From an uncultured Candidatus Actinomarina sp. (GTDB lineage: Bacteria > Actinomycetota > Acidimicrobiia > Actinomarinales > Actinomarinaceae): a DNA stretch of 64,000 nt. The stretch lies in assembly GCA_902599555.1 (NCBI GenBank), contig CACKFQ010000002.1:62001-126000 (forward strand), given 5' to 3'. Under the pieces are notes generated by a model. The model saw only the letters and a list, made by a program, of their open reading frames with translations, was not told the origin of the DNA and made no database searches. Shown here piece after piece: positions 9,847-18,926 of this stretch (positions are counted from its first letter, which is position 1; every line of letters starts with the position of its first letter). A program made the position numbers and the translations under genes.

Positions 9847-10344
9847 TTATGGTTTTTCTATATCGCGTGGTTGCCTAAGTTTCGTTCTCTCTTGATCTAA
9901 AAAATCTTTCAACTGATTAATTTTGCTTTGAATTTCTTCCATTTTTCGGTCTACTGAATCTTCAATATTTGCTCTATAAGATTGAGCTTCAAGTTCAGTT
10001 TGTTTAATTATTGCATTGGCTTCAATAACTGCTTCTTGTAAAACATATGATTCTTGAATAAGTTTTTCAGATTCACGCCTAGCCTCTTCAACAATCTCTT
10101 TTGATTCATCTTTAGCCTTGGTAATAAACGATTCTTGTTCTCTTACGATCCATCTTGCAGTTCGAAGTTCTACAGGAATTGTATCAATTATTTCATCTAT
10201 GTTGTTTATAATTTCTTTTTTATTGACTCTTCCGGTAAGTGAATTCGATTCGAGACTTGCCCTTAAGTTTTCTAGTTTATCAACTATGTCAATTCTGATA
10301 TTTCCTTTTGCAATATCTTCAAAATTAATTTCTGCTTCAGGCAT
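9847..10344 (-). CDS. DivIVA-like coiled-coil protein (positional candidate for SepIVA)
   Basis: Long KAKDESKEIVEEARRESEKLIQES / IEANAIIKQTELEAQSYR coiled-coil typical of DivIVA-type proteins; between coaD and DUF177. Confidence 0.6.
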   Translation of the reverse strand: MPEAEINFEDIAKGNIRIDIVDKLENLRASLESNSLTGRVNKKEIINNIDEIIDTIPVELRTARWIVREQESFITKAKDESKEIVEEARRESEKLIQESYVLQEAVIEANAIIKQTELEAQSYRANIEDSVDRKMEEIQSKINQLKDFLDQERTKLRQPRDIEKP

Positions 10345-10801
10345 TGTTCATTCTCTCTAAAACATAATCAGGAACCAAAGACTTAATGTCTCCACCGTAT
10401 GAATGAATTTCTTTCACCATGGAGCTTGATAGGTATCCGTATTCAGGAGAAGAGGGTATGAATATTGTTTCAAATCCTTTTAAAGTCGAGTTAGCTTGTG
10501 CCATTTGAAATTCATAGTCAAAATCTGTCATAGCTCTTAATCCTTTGACAATAGCATCAACTGACTCTGATGAGGCAAAATCAACTAATAAACCTTCAAA
10601 ACTTTTTACTTTTACATTTGCTTTTTCATTACAAACTTTTTCAAGCATTTCTGATCTTTCCTCTGGTGTAAATAAAGATTCCTTTGAGGGGTTAACAACG
10701 ACTCCAACAATAATCTCACTAAATATTTCAGAACATCTATTTATAACATCAATATGTCCATTAGTAGGTGGGTCAAATGAACCAGGAATTAAAATTTTCA
10801 T
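10337..10801 (-). CDS. coaD: Phosphopantetheine adenylyltransferase
   Basis: MKILIPGSFDPPTNGHIDVI, KGLRAMTDFDYEFQMA, SSPEYGYLSSSMVKEI. Confidence 0.95.
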   Translation of the reverse strand: MKILIPGSFDPPTNGHIDVINRCSEIFSEIIVGVVVNPSKESLFTPEERSEMLEKVCNEKANVKVKSFEGLLVDFASSESVDAIVKGLRAMTDFDYEFQMAQANSTLKGFETIFIPSSPEYGYLSSSMVKEIHSYGGDIKSLVPDYVLERMNNA

Positions 10802-11334
10802 ATTCTCCTCAATATAAGAATTTTACTTTGCCCATAGTTTTTTTCCCTGTGTAATTCATAATTTTTTGAAAACTTTACATCCTCAGAAGCTTTGTGTCTA
10901 TGAATAATTAAAAGCCCATTATCAATTAAGATATTCTCTATGATTAAAACTTCTTCATCTACTTGATTTGCATCAAGTTCAAAAGGAGGATCATAAAAAA
11001 TTAGATCATATTTATTAATAGAATTTTGAATAAAAGAATTAACTGGCGAATTTACGATACTTAGGTTACTTGACATTTTTTCTACGTTTTTCTTAAGTAT
11101 TAAAATGCATTCTTTAGAGAGCTCAACAAATGTAACATAATTTGCTCCCCTACTTAATGCTTCAATGCCTAAACTTCCAGAACCAGAATATAAATCAAGA
11201 ACATCTTTGTCTTCAACCATGAACTGAATTGAGTTAAAAATTGATTCCCTCACTTTACTCATCATTGGTCTTGTATCAGCGTTATTAATTGTTTCAATCT
11301 TTTTAGACTTGTAAATACCTGCCAAAACTCTCAT
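10798..11334 (-). CDS. rsmD: 16S rRNA (guanine(966)-N(2))-methyltransferase RsmD
   Basis: RPMMSKVRESIFNSIQ, DLYSGSGSLGIEALSRGA, DPPF. Confidence 0.93.
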   Translation of the reverse strand: MRVLAGIYKSKKIETINNADTRPMMSKVRESIFNSIQFMVEDKDVLDLYSGSGSLGIEALSRGANYVTFVELSKECILILKKNVEKMSSNLSIVNSPVNSFIQNSINKYDLIFYDPPFELDANQVDEEVLIIENILIDNGLLIIHRHKASEDVKFSKNYELHREKNYGQSKILILRRI

Positions 11335-13457
11335 GTAGTACCATCTGCTTGAAAATAATTTGGAAATAATAATTTTGCTTCTTCAAATACTTTATTCGAA
11401 GAATTTAAACTATTGATATCATCATAAATTTCTTTGGATTGAATAAGTAAACCATAATCAAAACGTAAATCAGCAATTTTTAAATCAGACCTACCTGATT
11501 GGTTTTTACCAGTTACCTTTCCTTCACCGCGAATTTCTAAATCTATCTCTGATAATTTAAATCCATCACTCATTGTTGATATAGCCTCTAATCTTTTCAC
11601 ACCCTCTTCACTGATAGTGCTGAGAGATTTTTTATTCGTAATGTGAAAAATACACTCTGATTGTTTTTCTCCTCTACCTACTCTTCCTCTGAGCTGGTGC
11701 AGTTGATTAAGACCAAATCTTTCTGCGCTTTCAATAATCATTAGTGAGGCATTTGGAATGTCTATACCAACCTCTATAACTACAGTAGAGACAAGTATGT
11801 CTATAGAGCCGTCCTGCATTGATCGCATTATATTTTCTTTTTCCTCATAAGACATCTTTCCATGTAGAAGAACAACCTTGTAATCCGAAAATTTTTTAGA
11901 ATATTCCAAAAAAACTTTTTCTGCTGCCTGTATATCAGAAGACTCACTCTCTTCTATATAGGGACAAACTACAAATATTTGCGAATCATCATCTAAATGT
12001 TTGTAACACTTTTCAAAAACTTTCTCATTGTCTTTTTTTAAACCACTATATAAATGTGAAACAATTGGCTTTCTGCCCGGAGGTAATTCATTTATTGAAG
12101 ATATCTCTAAGTCACCATATATAGATAGAGCAGTAGTTCTTGGTATTGGAGTTGCAGTCATAACAAGTTGGTCGGGAGTTATATCTGAATCTGATATTAA
12201 TTTTTTTCTTTGATCAACACCAAATCTCTGTTGCTCGTCAATAATTACGAGACCTAAATTACTAAAGAATACTTTGTCTTGAATTAAGGCATGAGTACCT
12301 ATATATAATCCAGGCTTACCATCAGATATATTATTCATTACTTTGCTTCTATCTTTGACAGAGGAAGTAAGAAAATTAACCTCTACATCTGAATTTTTTA
12401 AAAATGCATTTAATGAATTTAAATGTTGTTCAGCCAATACTTCCGTTGGGGCCATTAGTGCCACTTGGTAACCGGAATTTATTACAGCATATATAGAAAT
12501 TGCAGCCACAACTGTCTTTCCTGAGCCAACATCTCCTTGAAGAAGCCTTTTCATGGGATAATCATTTTTTAAATCTTCTAGAATCTCTTTATAGGCTTTT
12601 GTTTGAGATTCTGTGAGTTGAAATGGTAAGTCTGCAACAAAAGTGTCTATTAATGAATTTTCAAAAATATATTTTGGCCCTTTGTTTTCATTTTTAAATT
12701 CAGATTTTAAATTTTCAAATATAGAACGTAAATATATAAATTCATCAAGAGCAAGCCTTTCTCTTGCTTTTTGGAATTCTTCAATGGTTTTAGGGAAATG
12801 AATTGATTTAAAACTTTCAGTTCTAGAAAAAATTGAATTTTTATCTACAACCTCACTAGTAAGCATGTCTTCAATTCCAGGTTCAAACTCTTCTTTAGGT
12901 GTATCAATGATTGACAATGCGTCTTTTATTGCTTTTCTTATTACACCACTAGATACACCATCAACTTTTGGATATATAGGAATTAAAGATCCCGTCTCGC
13001 TCAGTTCATCTATATCAGCAAATTTTTCAATTGTGGGATTTTTAAATTCTATTGATCCAGTTTTTTTAATTTCAGGCTTTCCAGAAAGAGCAACATCTTC
13101 ACCCTCTTTAAATCTTGATTCTATATATTGAGGTCCAAACCACTTTGCTTTTACCAAGCCTGTACTGTCTTTTATTGAAAGAGTCGTTATCCTTAATCTT
13201 GATTTAGTTGTAAATACTGAAACATTACTGATCGTACCAATCATTGTTACTTCTTTTTCAATATCTGATTGATCAATTTGATTTATTGTTTTTATTTTTG
13301 ATCTATCAATGTGTTTTCTTGGATAAAATCTAATTAAATCGGTAATGGATGATAAATCACTCTTTTTAAGATTTGAATATCTTTTCTCACCAAATCCTTT
13401 TAAAGAATCTAACTTTATATTATCTAAGTAACTTAAACTTCTTTCAACCACTATCAA
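11331..13457 (-). CDS. recG: ATP-dependent DNA helicase RecG
   Basis: LLQGDVGSGKTVVA, MAPTEVLAEQH, DEQQRFGV, MTATPIPRT, LRGRVGRG. Confidence 0.95.
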   Translation of the reverse strand: MIVVERSLSYLDNIKLDSLKGFGEKRYSNLKKSDLSSITDLIRFYPRKHIDRSKIKTINQIDQSDIEKEVTMIGTISNVSVFTTKSRLRITTLSIKDSTGLVKAKWFGPQYIESRFKEGEDVALSGKPEIKKTGSIEFKNPTIEKFADIDELSETGSLIPIYPKVDGVSSGVIRKAIKDALSIIDTPKEEFEPGIEDMLTSEVVDKNSIFSRTESFKSIHFPKTIEEFQKARERLALDEFIYLRSIFENLKSEFKNENKGPKYIFENSLIDTFVADLPFQLTESQTKAYKEILEDLKNDYPMKRLLQGDVGSGKTVVAAISIYAVINSGYQVALMAPTEVLAEQHLNSLNAFLKNSDVEVNFLTSSVKDRSKVMNNISDGKPGLYIGTHALIQDKVFFSNLGLVIIDEQQRFGVDQRKKLISDSDITPDQLVMTATPIPRTTALSIYGDLEISSINELPPGRKPIVSHLYSGLKKDNEKVFEKCYKHLDDDSQIFVVCPYIEESESSDIQAAEKVFLEYSKKFSDYKVVLLHGKMSYEEKENIMRSMQDGSIDILVSTVVIEVGIDIPNASLMIIESAERFGLNQLHQLRGRVGRGEKQSECIFHITNKKSLSTISEEGVKRLEAISTMSDGFKLSEIDLEIRGEGKVTGKNQSGRSDLKIADLRFDYGLLIQSKEIYDDINSLNSSNKVFEEAKLLFPNYFQADGTT

Positions 13458-13542
13458 ACATTACCTAAAAAGTTTTAAAATGAAAGTACCTACAAATTAA
13501 TAAATTAGTTATAGTTATAAATGTAATTTAGAGGAAAATATT

Positions 13543-13779
13543 ATGTCAAATAGATGTCAAGTTACTGGAAGAGAGCCAAGATCAGGTAAACATGTATCTT
13601 TTTCTCATAAAAGAAACAATCGATGGTTCAAACCAAATATTCAAACTAAAAAATACTGGCTTGAAAGTGAAAACCGGTGGGTAAAGCTTAAAGTTAGTAC
13701 AAAAGGCAATAAAGTAATAGACAAGCGCGGAATTGAATCTGTTGTTAAAGAAATAAGAAGTAGAGGCGAAAAAGTCTAA
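13543..13779 (+). CDS. rpmB: 50S ribosomal protein L28
   Basis: MSNRCQVTGREPRSGKHVSFSHKRNNRWFKPNIQ. Confidence 0.93.
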   Translation: MSNRCQVTGREPRSGKHVSFSHKRNNRWFKPNIQTKKYWLESENRWVKLKVSTKGNKVIDKRGIESVVKEIRSRGEKV

Positions 13780-13994
13780 TGGCTCAGGGTGTTGTAAAAT
13801 CCTATGACCCAAATACAGGTAATGGAATTATCTTACTAGACACAGACAAATCAGAAGTCTTTCTTGCACCCGGATCCTTAAAGGGATCTATTTTTAGAAC
13901 TCTAAGGCAGGGGCAAAGAGTAAATTTCGATATAGAAAATAGAGAAGAAGTTTTAACTGTTGTGAATATACGAATCGGACAAGATAAATACTAA
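13779..13994 (+). CDS. Divergent cold-shock-domain-like small protein
   Basis: 71 aa; GVVKSYDPNTGNGIILLDTDKSEVFLAPGSL...LRQGQRVNFDI aligns in outline with the CSD fold but lacks canonical RNP motifs. Confidence 0.6.
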   Translation: MAQGVVKSYDPNTGNGIILLDTDKSEVFLAPGSLKGSIFRTLRQGQRVNFDIENREEVLTVVNIRIGQDKY

Positions 13995-15203
13995 TTGCAT
14001 TTAATGTCTATAATAGATTTACAACTTGATAATAAAGAAATAATACAAAAACATTTTAGTGACCTTTGTTGTGATGATTTCACTTATCCATTTTTGTCTG
14101 GTGGACAGTCAAATGCAGATAATGCATTAAATCAATTAAACATTGATAAATATGCTACAAAAAGAAACAATGTTTACCCAAAAGATTCAAGAGGTTCATC
14201 TTATTTATCCCCCTATATACGACATGGTTTACTTAGTCTTTCTGATGTATGGAAAGCAGTTGAAAAATTTGAATACAAAGATAGAACTAAATTCCAAGAT
14301 GAGTTGCTCTGGCAAGAGTTTTCAAGACATTTATATGCAATAGTTGGTAAAAAATCAAGAAAATATCTAAATTACAAAATAGAAAAACCTCAATCGAATG
14401 CAAATATTTATAAAAATATGAATTGTGTATCTACTATCGAAGAAGAACTGGAAAAAACAGGTTATATGGTTAACCAAACAAGAATGTGGTATGCATCTCA
14501 TAATTCTTTAAGGGTGGGTAACGACTGGAATCAATATGAAGACTATATGTTTCAACATTTATTAGATGGGTCTCGTTTTGCAAACAGGTTAGGATGGCAT
14601 TGGGTCATGGGATCACAAACAGGAAAGCCTTATGGGTTTTCCAAATTCCAAGTTGAAAAAAGGGCACCACAATTATGTAATAATTGTGAATTAAAATATG
14701 ACTGTCCTATTCAAGAATGGCCACAAACAAATATTTCTAAAAAATTAAGTAATGATTTTAAAGTAGATGAAGAAAAAGTTTTCGGTCCAAAAAACATAAG
14801 AGAAAATAACAGTACTAAACCATCCTTTATATGGATTACAGGTGAATCTATCGGAGACAATGATCCAGCAATGAGTCATTATCACGAACTACCAGTAATT
14901 TTTATATTTGATATAGAGCTGTTAAGTAAATTGCAATTATCGACAAAGAGAATTAATTTTTTACTTGATTGCCTTAAAGAAATTAATAACAAAAGGGAGC
15001 TCCAAGTACATATAACCAATCCAAATGATTATTTACGAAATAAAAATTTTGCATCTACATTTGCACCAGTACCAAAATACAAAAAAATTACAGAAAGAAA
15101 TATTCCATCTGTAGAATTCCCGGCATTACGACTTGCAGATCCCATTAATTTTTACCCTACAAGTTTCAGTTCATGGAGAAAAAAGATAAAGTTAAACATA
15201 TGA
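13995..15203 (+). CDS. Photolyase/cryptochrome family protein with permuted domain order (FAD domain N-terminal, antenna domain C-terminal); TTG start, or ATG at 14004
   Basis: N-terminal SSYLSPYIRHGLLSL, DELLWQEFSRHLY, RMWYASHNSL, DGSRFANRLGWHWVMGSQTGKPYGFSKFQ; C-terminal SFIWITGESIGDNDPAMSHYHELPVIFIFDIELL..STKRINFLLDCLKEI resembling the photolyase N-terminal domain. Confidence 0.8.
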   Translation: MHLMSIIDLQLDNKEIIQKHFSDLCCDDFTYPFLSGGQSNADNALNQLNIDKYATKRNNVYPKDSRGSSYLSPYIRHGLLSLSDVWKAVEKFEYKDRTKFQDELLWQEFSRHLYAIVGKKSRKYLNYKIEKPQSNANIYKNMNCVSTIEEELEKTGYMVNQTRMWYASHNSLRVGNDWNQYEDYMFQHLLDGSRFANRLGWHWVMGSQTGKPYGFSKFQVEKRAPQLCNNCELKYDCPIQEWPQTNISKKLSNDFKVDEEKVFGPKNIRENNSTKPSFIWITGESIGDNDPAMSHYHELPVIFIFDIELLSKLQLSTKRINFLLDCLKEINNKRELQVHITNPNDYLRNKNFASTFAPVPKYKKITERNIPSVEFPALRLADPINFYPTSFSSWRKKIKLNI

Positions 15204-15622
15204 GAAGATATTTAATTTTTACATTCTTGTTTTTTCACAATTATATTTATATTTATTCAAATGGCAGAATAGGAAAATTTCTACAGGGAAGGCCGTGTTT
15301 AATTCTTTTCTCAACTGGAGCCAAGACAAATTTGTTAAGAAAAAATGTACTTGTGTTCATGAAAGAAGGTAATGAAATTTGTTTAGTAGCATCTAAGGGT
15401 GGAAGCCCTACTAATCCAGGCTGGTATCATAATTTAAAAGCTAACCCTAAATGTGAAATTCAAATTGGAAGAAAGAAATACACTGCAGTCGCAAAAGAAG
15501 TATTTGATGAAGAGCGTGAAGACTGGTGGTCAAAAATGGATTACATGAATAAAGGTGGATATTCCAATTACCAACAGAGAACAAAACGTAAAATACCTGT
15601 ATTAATTTTAAATTTGTCTTAG
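15173..15622 (+). CDS. Deazaflavin (F420)-dependent nitroreductase family protein (Ddn-like); exact start uncertain
   Basis: GRPCLILFSTGAKTNLLRKNVLVFM, VASKGGSPTNPGWYHNLKANPKCEIQIG. Confidence 0.85.
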   Translation: MEKKDKVKHMRRYLIFTFLFFHNYIYIYSNGRIGKFLQGRPCLILFSTGAKTNLLRKNVLVFMKEGNEICLVASKGGSPTNPGWYHNLKANPKCEIQIGRKKYTAVAKEVFDEEREDWWSKMDYMNKGGYSNYQQRTKRKIPVLILNLS

Positions 15623-15675
15623 TCTATTTTTGCGCCTAAGTCAGTTTTGTAATTTATTTTGAATTTCATCAATGT

Positions 15676-16311
15676 TTAAAGGCTATTAAAAACTGTTTCT
15701 ATGATATCTATAGATAAATTATCAACGATTAAGTCAGCTTTATTTAATTCGTCTTCTGAAAATATACCTCTATCAATTGCAACTACATAAGAACCCGATG
15801 CCTTTCCAGATGAAATGCCAGGAGGACTGTCTTCAATAACTATATTCTTAGTAGTTTGAAGTTCACTGATCGCTTTATTATATATATCCGGATATGGTTT
15901 ATTTCTTTCAACTTGATCACCACCAATAACATATGAGAAATAATCAAAAATATTTGCTTTTATTAATTTATTTTTTAATAACTCATAAGGGCTTGCTGAG
16001 ACACATGCTGACGTCCATCCCCTGTTGTTTGTCTCCTCGAGTAATATTTTTGCATCTTGAAATAGTAGTTTTTCGTTCAACGTCCCTTCTATAATTTTTC
16101 CAAGAGATGCCATGGTTTTCTCAAAGTTTTCTAAATCCACATTTTTTGCATAAAAGCTGTGAACCAATCTATCGTCAATACCCACCCATTGTCTAGTTTC
16201 CTCTTCAGATATCTCGAGTCCAAAATCACTTAGATGTTCTTTCCATGCTAAACCATATGATGTTTCGGTATCCATTAAAGTCCCATCGCAGTCCCAATAA
16301 ATACCGTTCAT
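15676..16311 (-). CDS. HAD-family phosphatase/phosphoglucomutase-like
   Basis: YWDCDGTLMDTE, ACVSASP, KPYPDIYNKA, VIEDSPPGISSGKASG. Confidence 0.88.
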   Translation of the reverse strand: MNGIYWDCDGTLMDTETSYGLAWKEHLSDFGLEISEEETRQWVGIDDRLVHSFYAKNVDLENFEKTMASLGKIIEGTLNEKLLFQDAKILLEETNNRGWTSACVSASPYELLKNKLIKANIFDYFSYVIGGDQVERNKPYPDIYNKAISELQTTKNIVIEDSPPGISSGKASGSYVVAIDRGIFSEDELNKADLIVDNLSIDIIETVFNSL

Positions 16312-16316
16312 AATTT

Positions 16317-17399
16317 TTAACCTAATTTGCTTTGTATGTCTTTAGCGCTTTTTAAAGCTATTCCATCTGATCCCTCTGTGCTCCAATGGGTAACACTATT
16401 TTTAGCCTCTTCTATCATGTCATTTAAAAGTTCGAACTTACTTTTACCAATATTTTGCCAAAGATATAATGCATGACTTCCAGGAATTGTATTAACTTCA
16501 TTTAAATATAAATTTTCATTGTGAAGTAAAAAATCAACTCTTGATATTCCTCTTATTTCAATTTGTTCAACGAATAATGTAAGTATTTTTTTAATTTGAG
16601 ATTCAATTTCTGAACTAATAGTTGCAGGTAATTCTCTTTTTGATCCTTCTAATCCTCCATTATCAAGATATTTATCATTGTATGAAAACAATTCAAAACT
16701 ACTTGTCCTAATTGGTTTTTCAATTTCTGAGAAATCTAAGTTTGGGTATGTCCTGATTCCAATAAGAAGATCGTTAGAGTTTTCAAGGAATTTTTCTATT
16801 GTTGCTCCTTGACTGTAAATTTTTGAATTTCTAGAGAGTTTTAAAGCTGTTTCGTAGTCTTCAACAACCTCTACCCCGATAGAGGATCCTCCAAATCTAG
16901 GTTTTACAATATAAGGTCCAGAAAAATTAGGTTTGGTATTTTTGCTAACTAAGTGTTTATCTAATACAGGTATTCCAATTTCTTTCATTAATGTAAAGAA
17001 AACGTACTTATCCATACCTATCTGGGAAGTAGTCAATGAGGGACCTGTATAGTTAATATTTAGTAAACTTAATAAACTTTGAAGTGTCCCATCTTCCCCT
17101 GGCCCTCCATGACAAGCATTAACTGCTACTTCAAATAAAATTTTTTTCTTTTTTAAATAAATTCCTGGCTCAGAATCATATTTTATCGTTAATTCTTTCT
17201 TGAAAATATCGTCATTATCAACAAAATCTATTGATTCTAAGGCATTATTAACTAAATACCATTTATTGTCTTTTGACCAATAAATATTTTTAACATCATA
17301 CTTATTAGATAAAATCCTTGAGGACTGTAGTCCGGTCAATATAGATATATCATGCTCGTCAGATGGGCCACCAAATATTACGGCAATTGATTCTGTCAT
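16317..17399 (-). CDS. ddl: D-alanine--D-alanine ligase
   Basis: AVIFGGPSDEHDIS, GGPGEDGTLQSLL, YTGPSLTTSQIGMDK, KPRFGGSSIGVEVV, NEVNTIPGS. Confidence 0.93.
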   Translation of the reverse strand: MTESIAVIFGGPSDEHDISILTGLQSSRILSNKYDVKNIYWSKDNKWYLVNNALESIDFVDNDDIFKKELTIKYDSEPGIYLKKKKILFEVAVNACHGGPGEDGTLQSLLSLLNINYTGPSLTTSQIGMDKYVFFTLMKEIGIPVLDKHLVSKNTKPNFSGPYIVKPRFGGSSIGVEVVEDYETALKLSRNSKIYSQGATIEKFLENSNDLLIGIRTYPNLDFSEIEKPIRTSSFELFSYNDKYLDNGGLEGSKRELPATISSEIESQIKKILTLFVEQIEIRGISRVDFLLHNENLYLNEVNTIPGSHALYLWQNIGKSKFELLNDMIEEAKNSVTHWSTEGSDGIALKSAKDIQSKLG

Positions 17400-17402
17400 A
17401 TT

Positions 17403-18926
17403 TTAAGGATGATGATCTGGTAAATCGTTTTCAAATAATACAATATCATTTTCATTCACAACAGAGTTTAGATAAGAAACAGCTAAATCTCTATTTTTAA
17501 AATATTTTACTGGAATATTATTTTCTTCAAATGCAAGCATTAAAGGTCCTTTATTTGTAAAACCTACAATAAGAGCTTCGTCAATAATTTCACTTGCAAA
17601 ATGTGCAAATTCATAATTATAACTAAACTGTTCAGATCCTAGCTCGACCATTCCAGGAGTTATAAGATACTTTTTACCTTCCGTACTAAGATTCTCTAAA
17701 GTTTCAAGTGAAGAGATGCAGGAGATAGGATTCGAATTAAAAGAATTATCGATAATTGTTTGTCCCATACTTCCTTGAAGAATAGTTTGACGATGATCGG
17801 TTTTTTCTAACTCACCAAGATTATCGAGATAAGACTTAACATCAAGCTCAAGTGCAACCATAACTCCAACCGACAAAGAAATAGACAACTGAAGGATTTT
17901 AGGACCTTCAACGTTTCCAATAAATTCTCCTCCAATATAAACGCTATGTACATTATTTTTGTAATCCACAAAAACAGCTGCTCTCTCAGAAGTCGTTGAA
18001 CAATCTATAACCATCTTTTGAGCTGTCCATAACCTTGCTTGATTTAATAAAAGTGAATCATCACCATTGATAACTACAGAACCAGTCAAATCAACTATCT
18101 CAGACTTTGCATCGAGTATGTTCTCTAAAGTTTTCATTCTTTCAAGATGAACAGGTGCTATGCCTGTTATAACTGAAATGTGAGGTCTGACCCATGAACA
18201 CATTTCTCTGATTTCTCCAAAACCATATGTGCCCATTTCAATGATTGAAATTTCATCATTATTTTTTAAATTCTCATTGATTGCCTTTGCTATACCAAGT
18301 CGATTATTAAAACTTTCTGGTGTTGAAAATGTTTTATTTTTTTGAGAAAGGATCTGAGCTAATATATTTTTAGTTGTAGTTTTTGAGTAAGAACCAGTAA
18401 TAGCAATTATTGGGCCTTCAAAATTTTTTAATTTTTGTTCTGCATCAACAATAAATTTTTCAGATGTATTTTTTTCATAGTTCTTTGTAAATCTCAGAGC
18501 TTGGTCATATATATAAAAAGAAAATAAATTAACAACTAATGCAAGAAAATAACCAAGGTCCATAGATAATGACACAATAGAAATTAGAACTACAAGAATA
18601 CAATAAATTATATTTAATCTTTTAAGTCTTTCGGTAATGTTTACTTTGCTAGTTCTGTGCTTAAAATCTAATCCAATTGGTGTCACTAGGGTCAATACTG
18701 ATAATAGTAATGCTGGGTAAGGTGACCATAAACTTAATAAAGCCAGGATGATAGCAAGAAAAAAATAAAGATTATTAAAAGGGACTAATCTAACCCATCT
18801 AAAATAAAATTTTGTAACATATCCTGGAATATAGTGCTCTCTCTGAGCAACTCTACCCCATCTTATTGAGTTCAAGCATGAGCTTAAAGTAAGAAAAACT
18901 AAAACTAATATGTAAACTAAATTCAT
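17403..18926 (-). CDS. MurF-like Mur ligase with N-terminal multi-helix membrane domain
   Basis: Mur ligase P-loop ITGSYSKTTTKNI, STPESFNNRLGIAKAI, IEMGTYGFGEI, ITGIAPVHLERM, DNSFNSNP; first about 150 aa are hydrophobic helices. Confidence 0.8.
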   Translation of the reverse strand: MNLVYILVLVFLTLSSCLNSIRWGRVAQREHYIPGYVTKFYFRWVRLVPFNNLYFFLAIILALLSLWSPYPALLLSVLTLVTPIGLDFKHRTSKVNITERLKRLNIIYCILVVLISIVSLSMDLGYFLALVVNLFSFYIYDQALRFTKNYEKNTSEKFIVDAEQKLKNFEGPIIAITGSYSKTTTKNILAQILSQKNKTFSTPESFNNRLGIAKAINENLKNNDEISIIEMGTYGFGEIREMCSWVRPHISVITGIAPVHLERMKTLENILDAKSEIVDLTGSVVINGDDSLLLNQARLWTAQKMVIDCSTTSERAAVFVDYKNNVHSVYIGGEFIGNVEGPKILQLSISLSVGVMVALELDVKSYLDNLGELEKTDHRQTILQGSMGQTIIDNSFNSNPISCISSLETLENLSTEGKKYLITPGMVELGSEQFSYNYEFAHFASEIIDEALIVGFTNKGPLMLAFEENNIPVKYFKNRDLAVSYLNSVVNENDIVLFENDLPDHHP

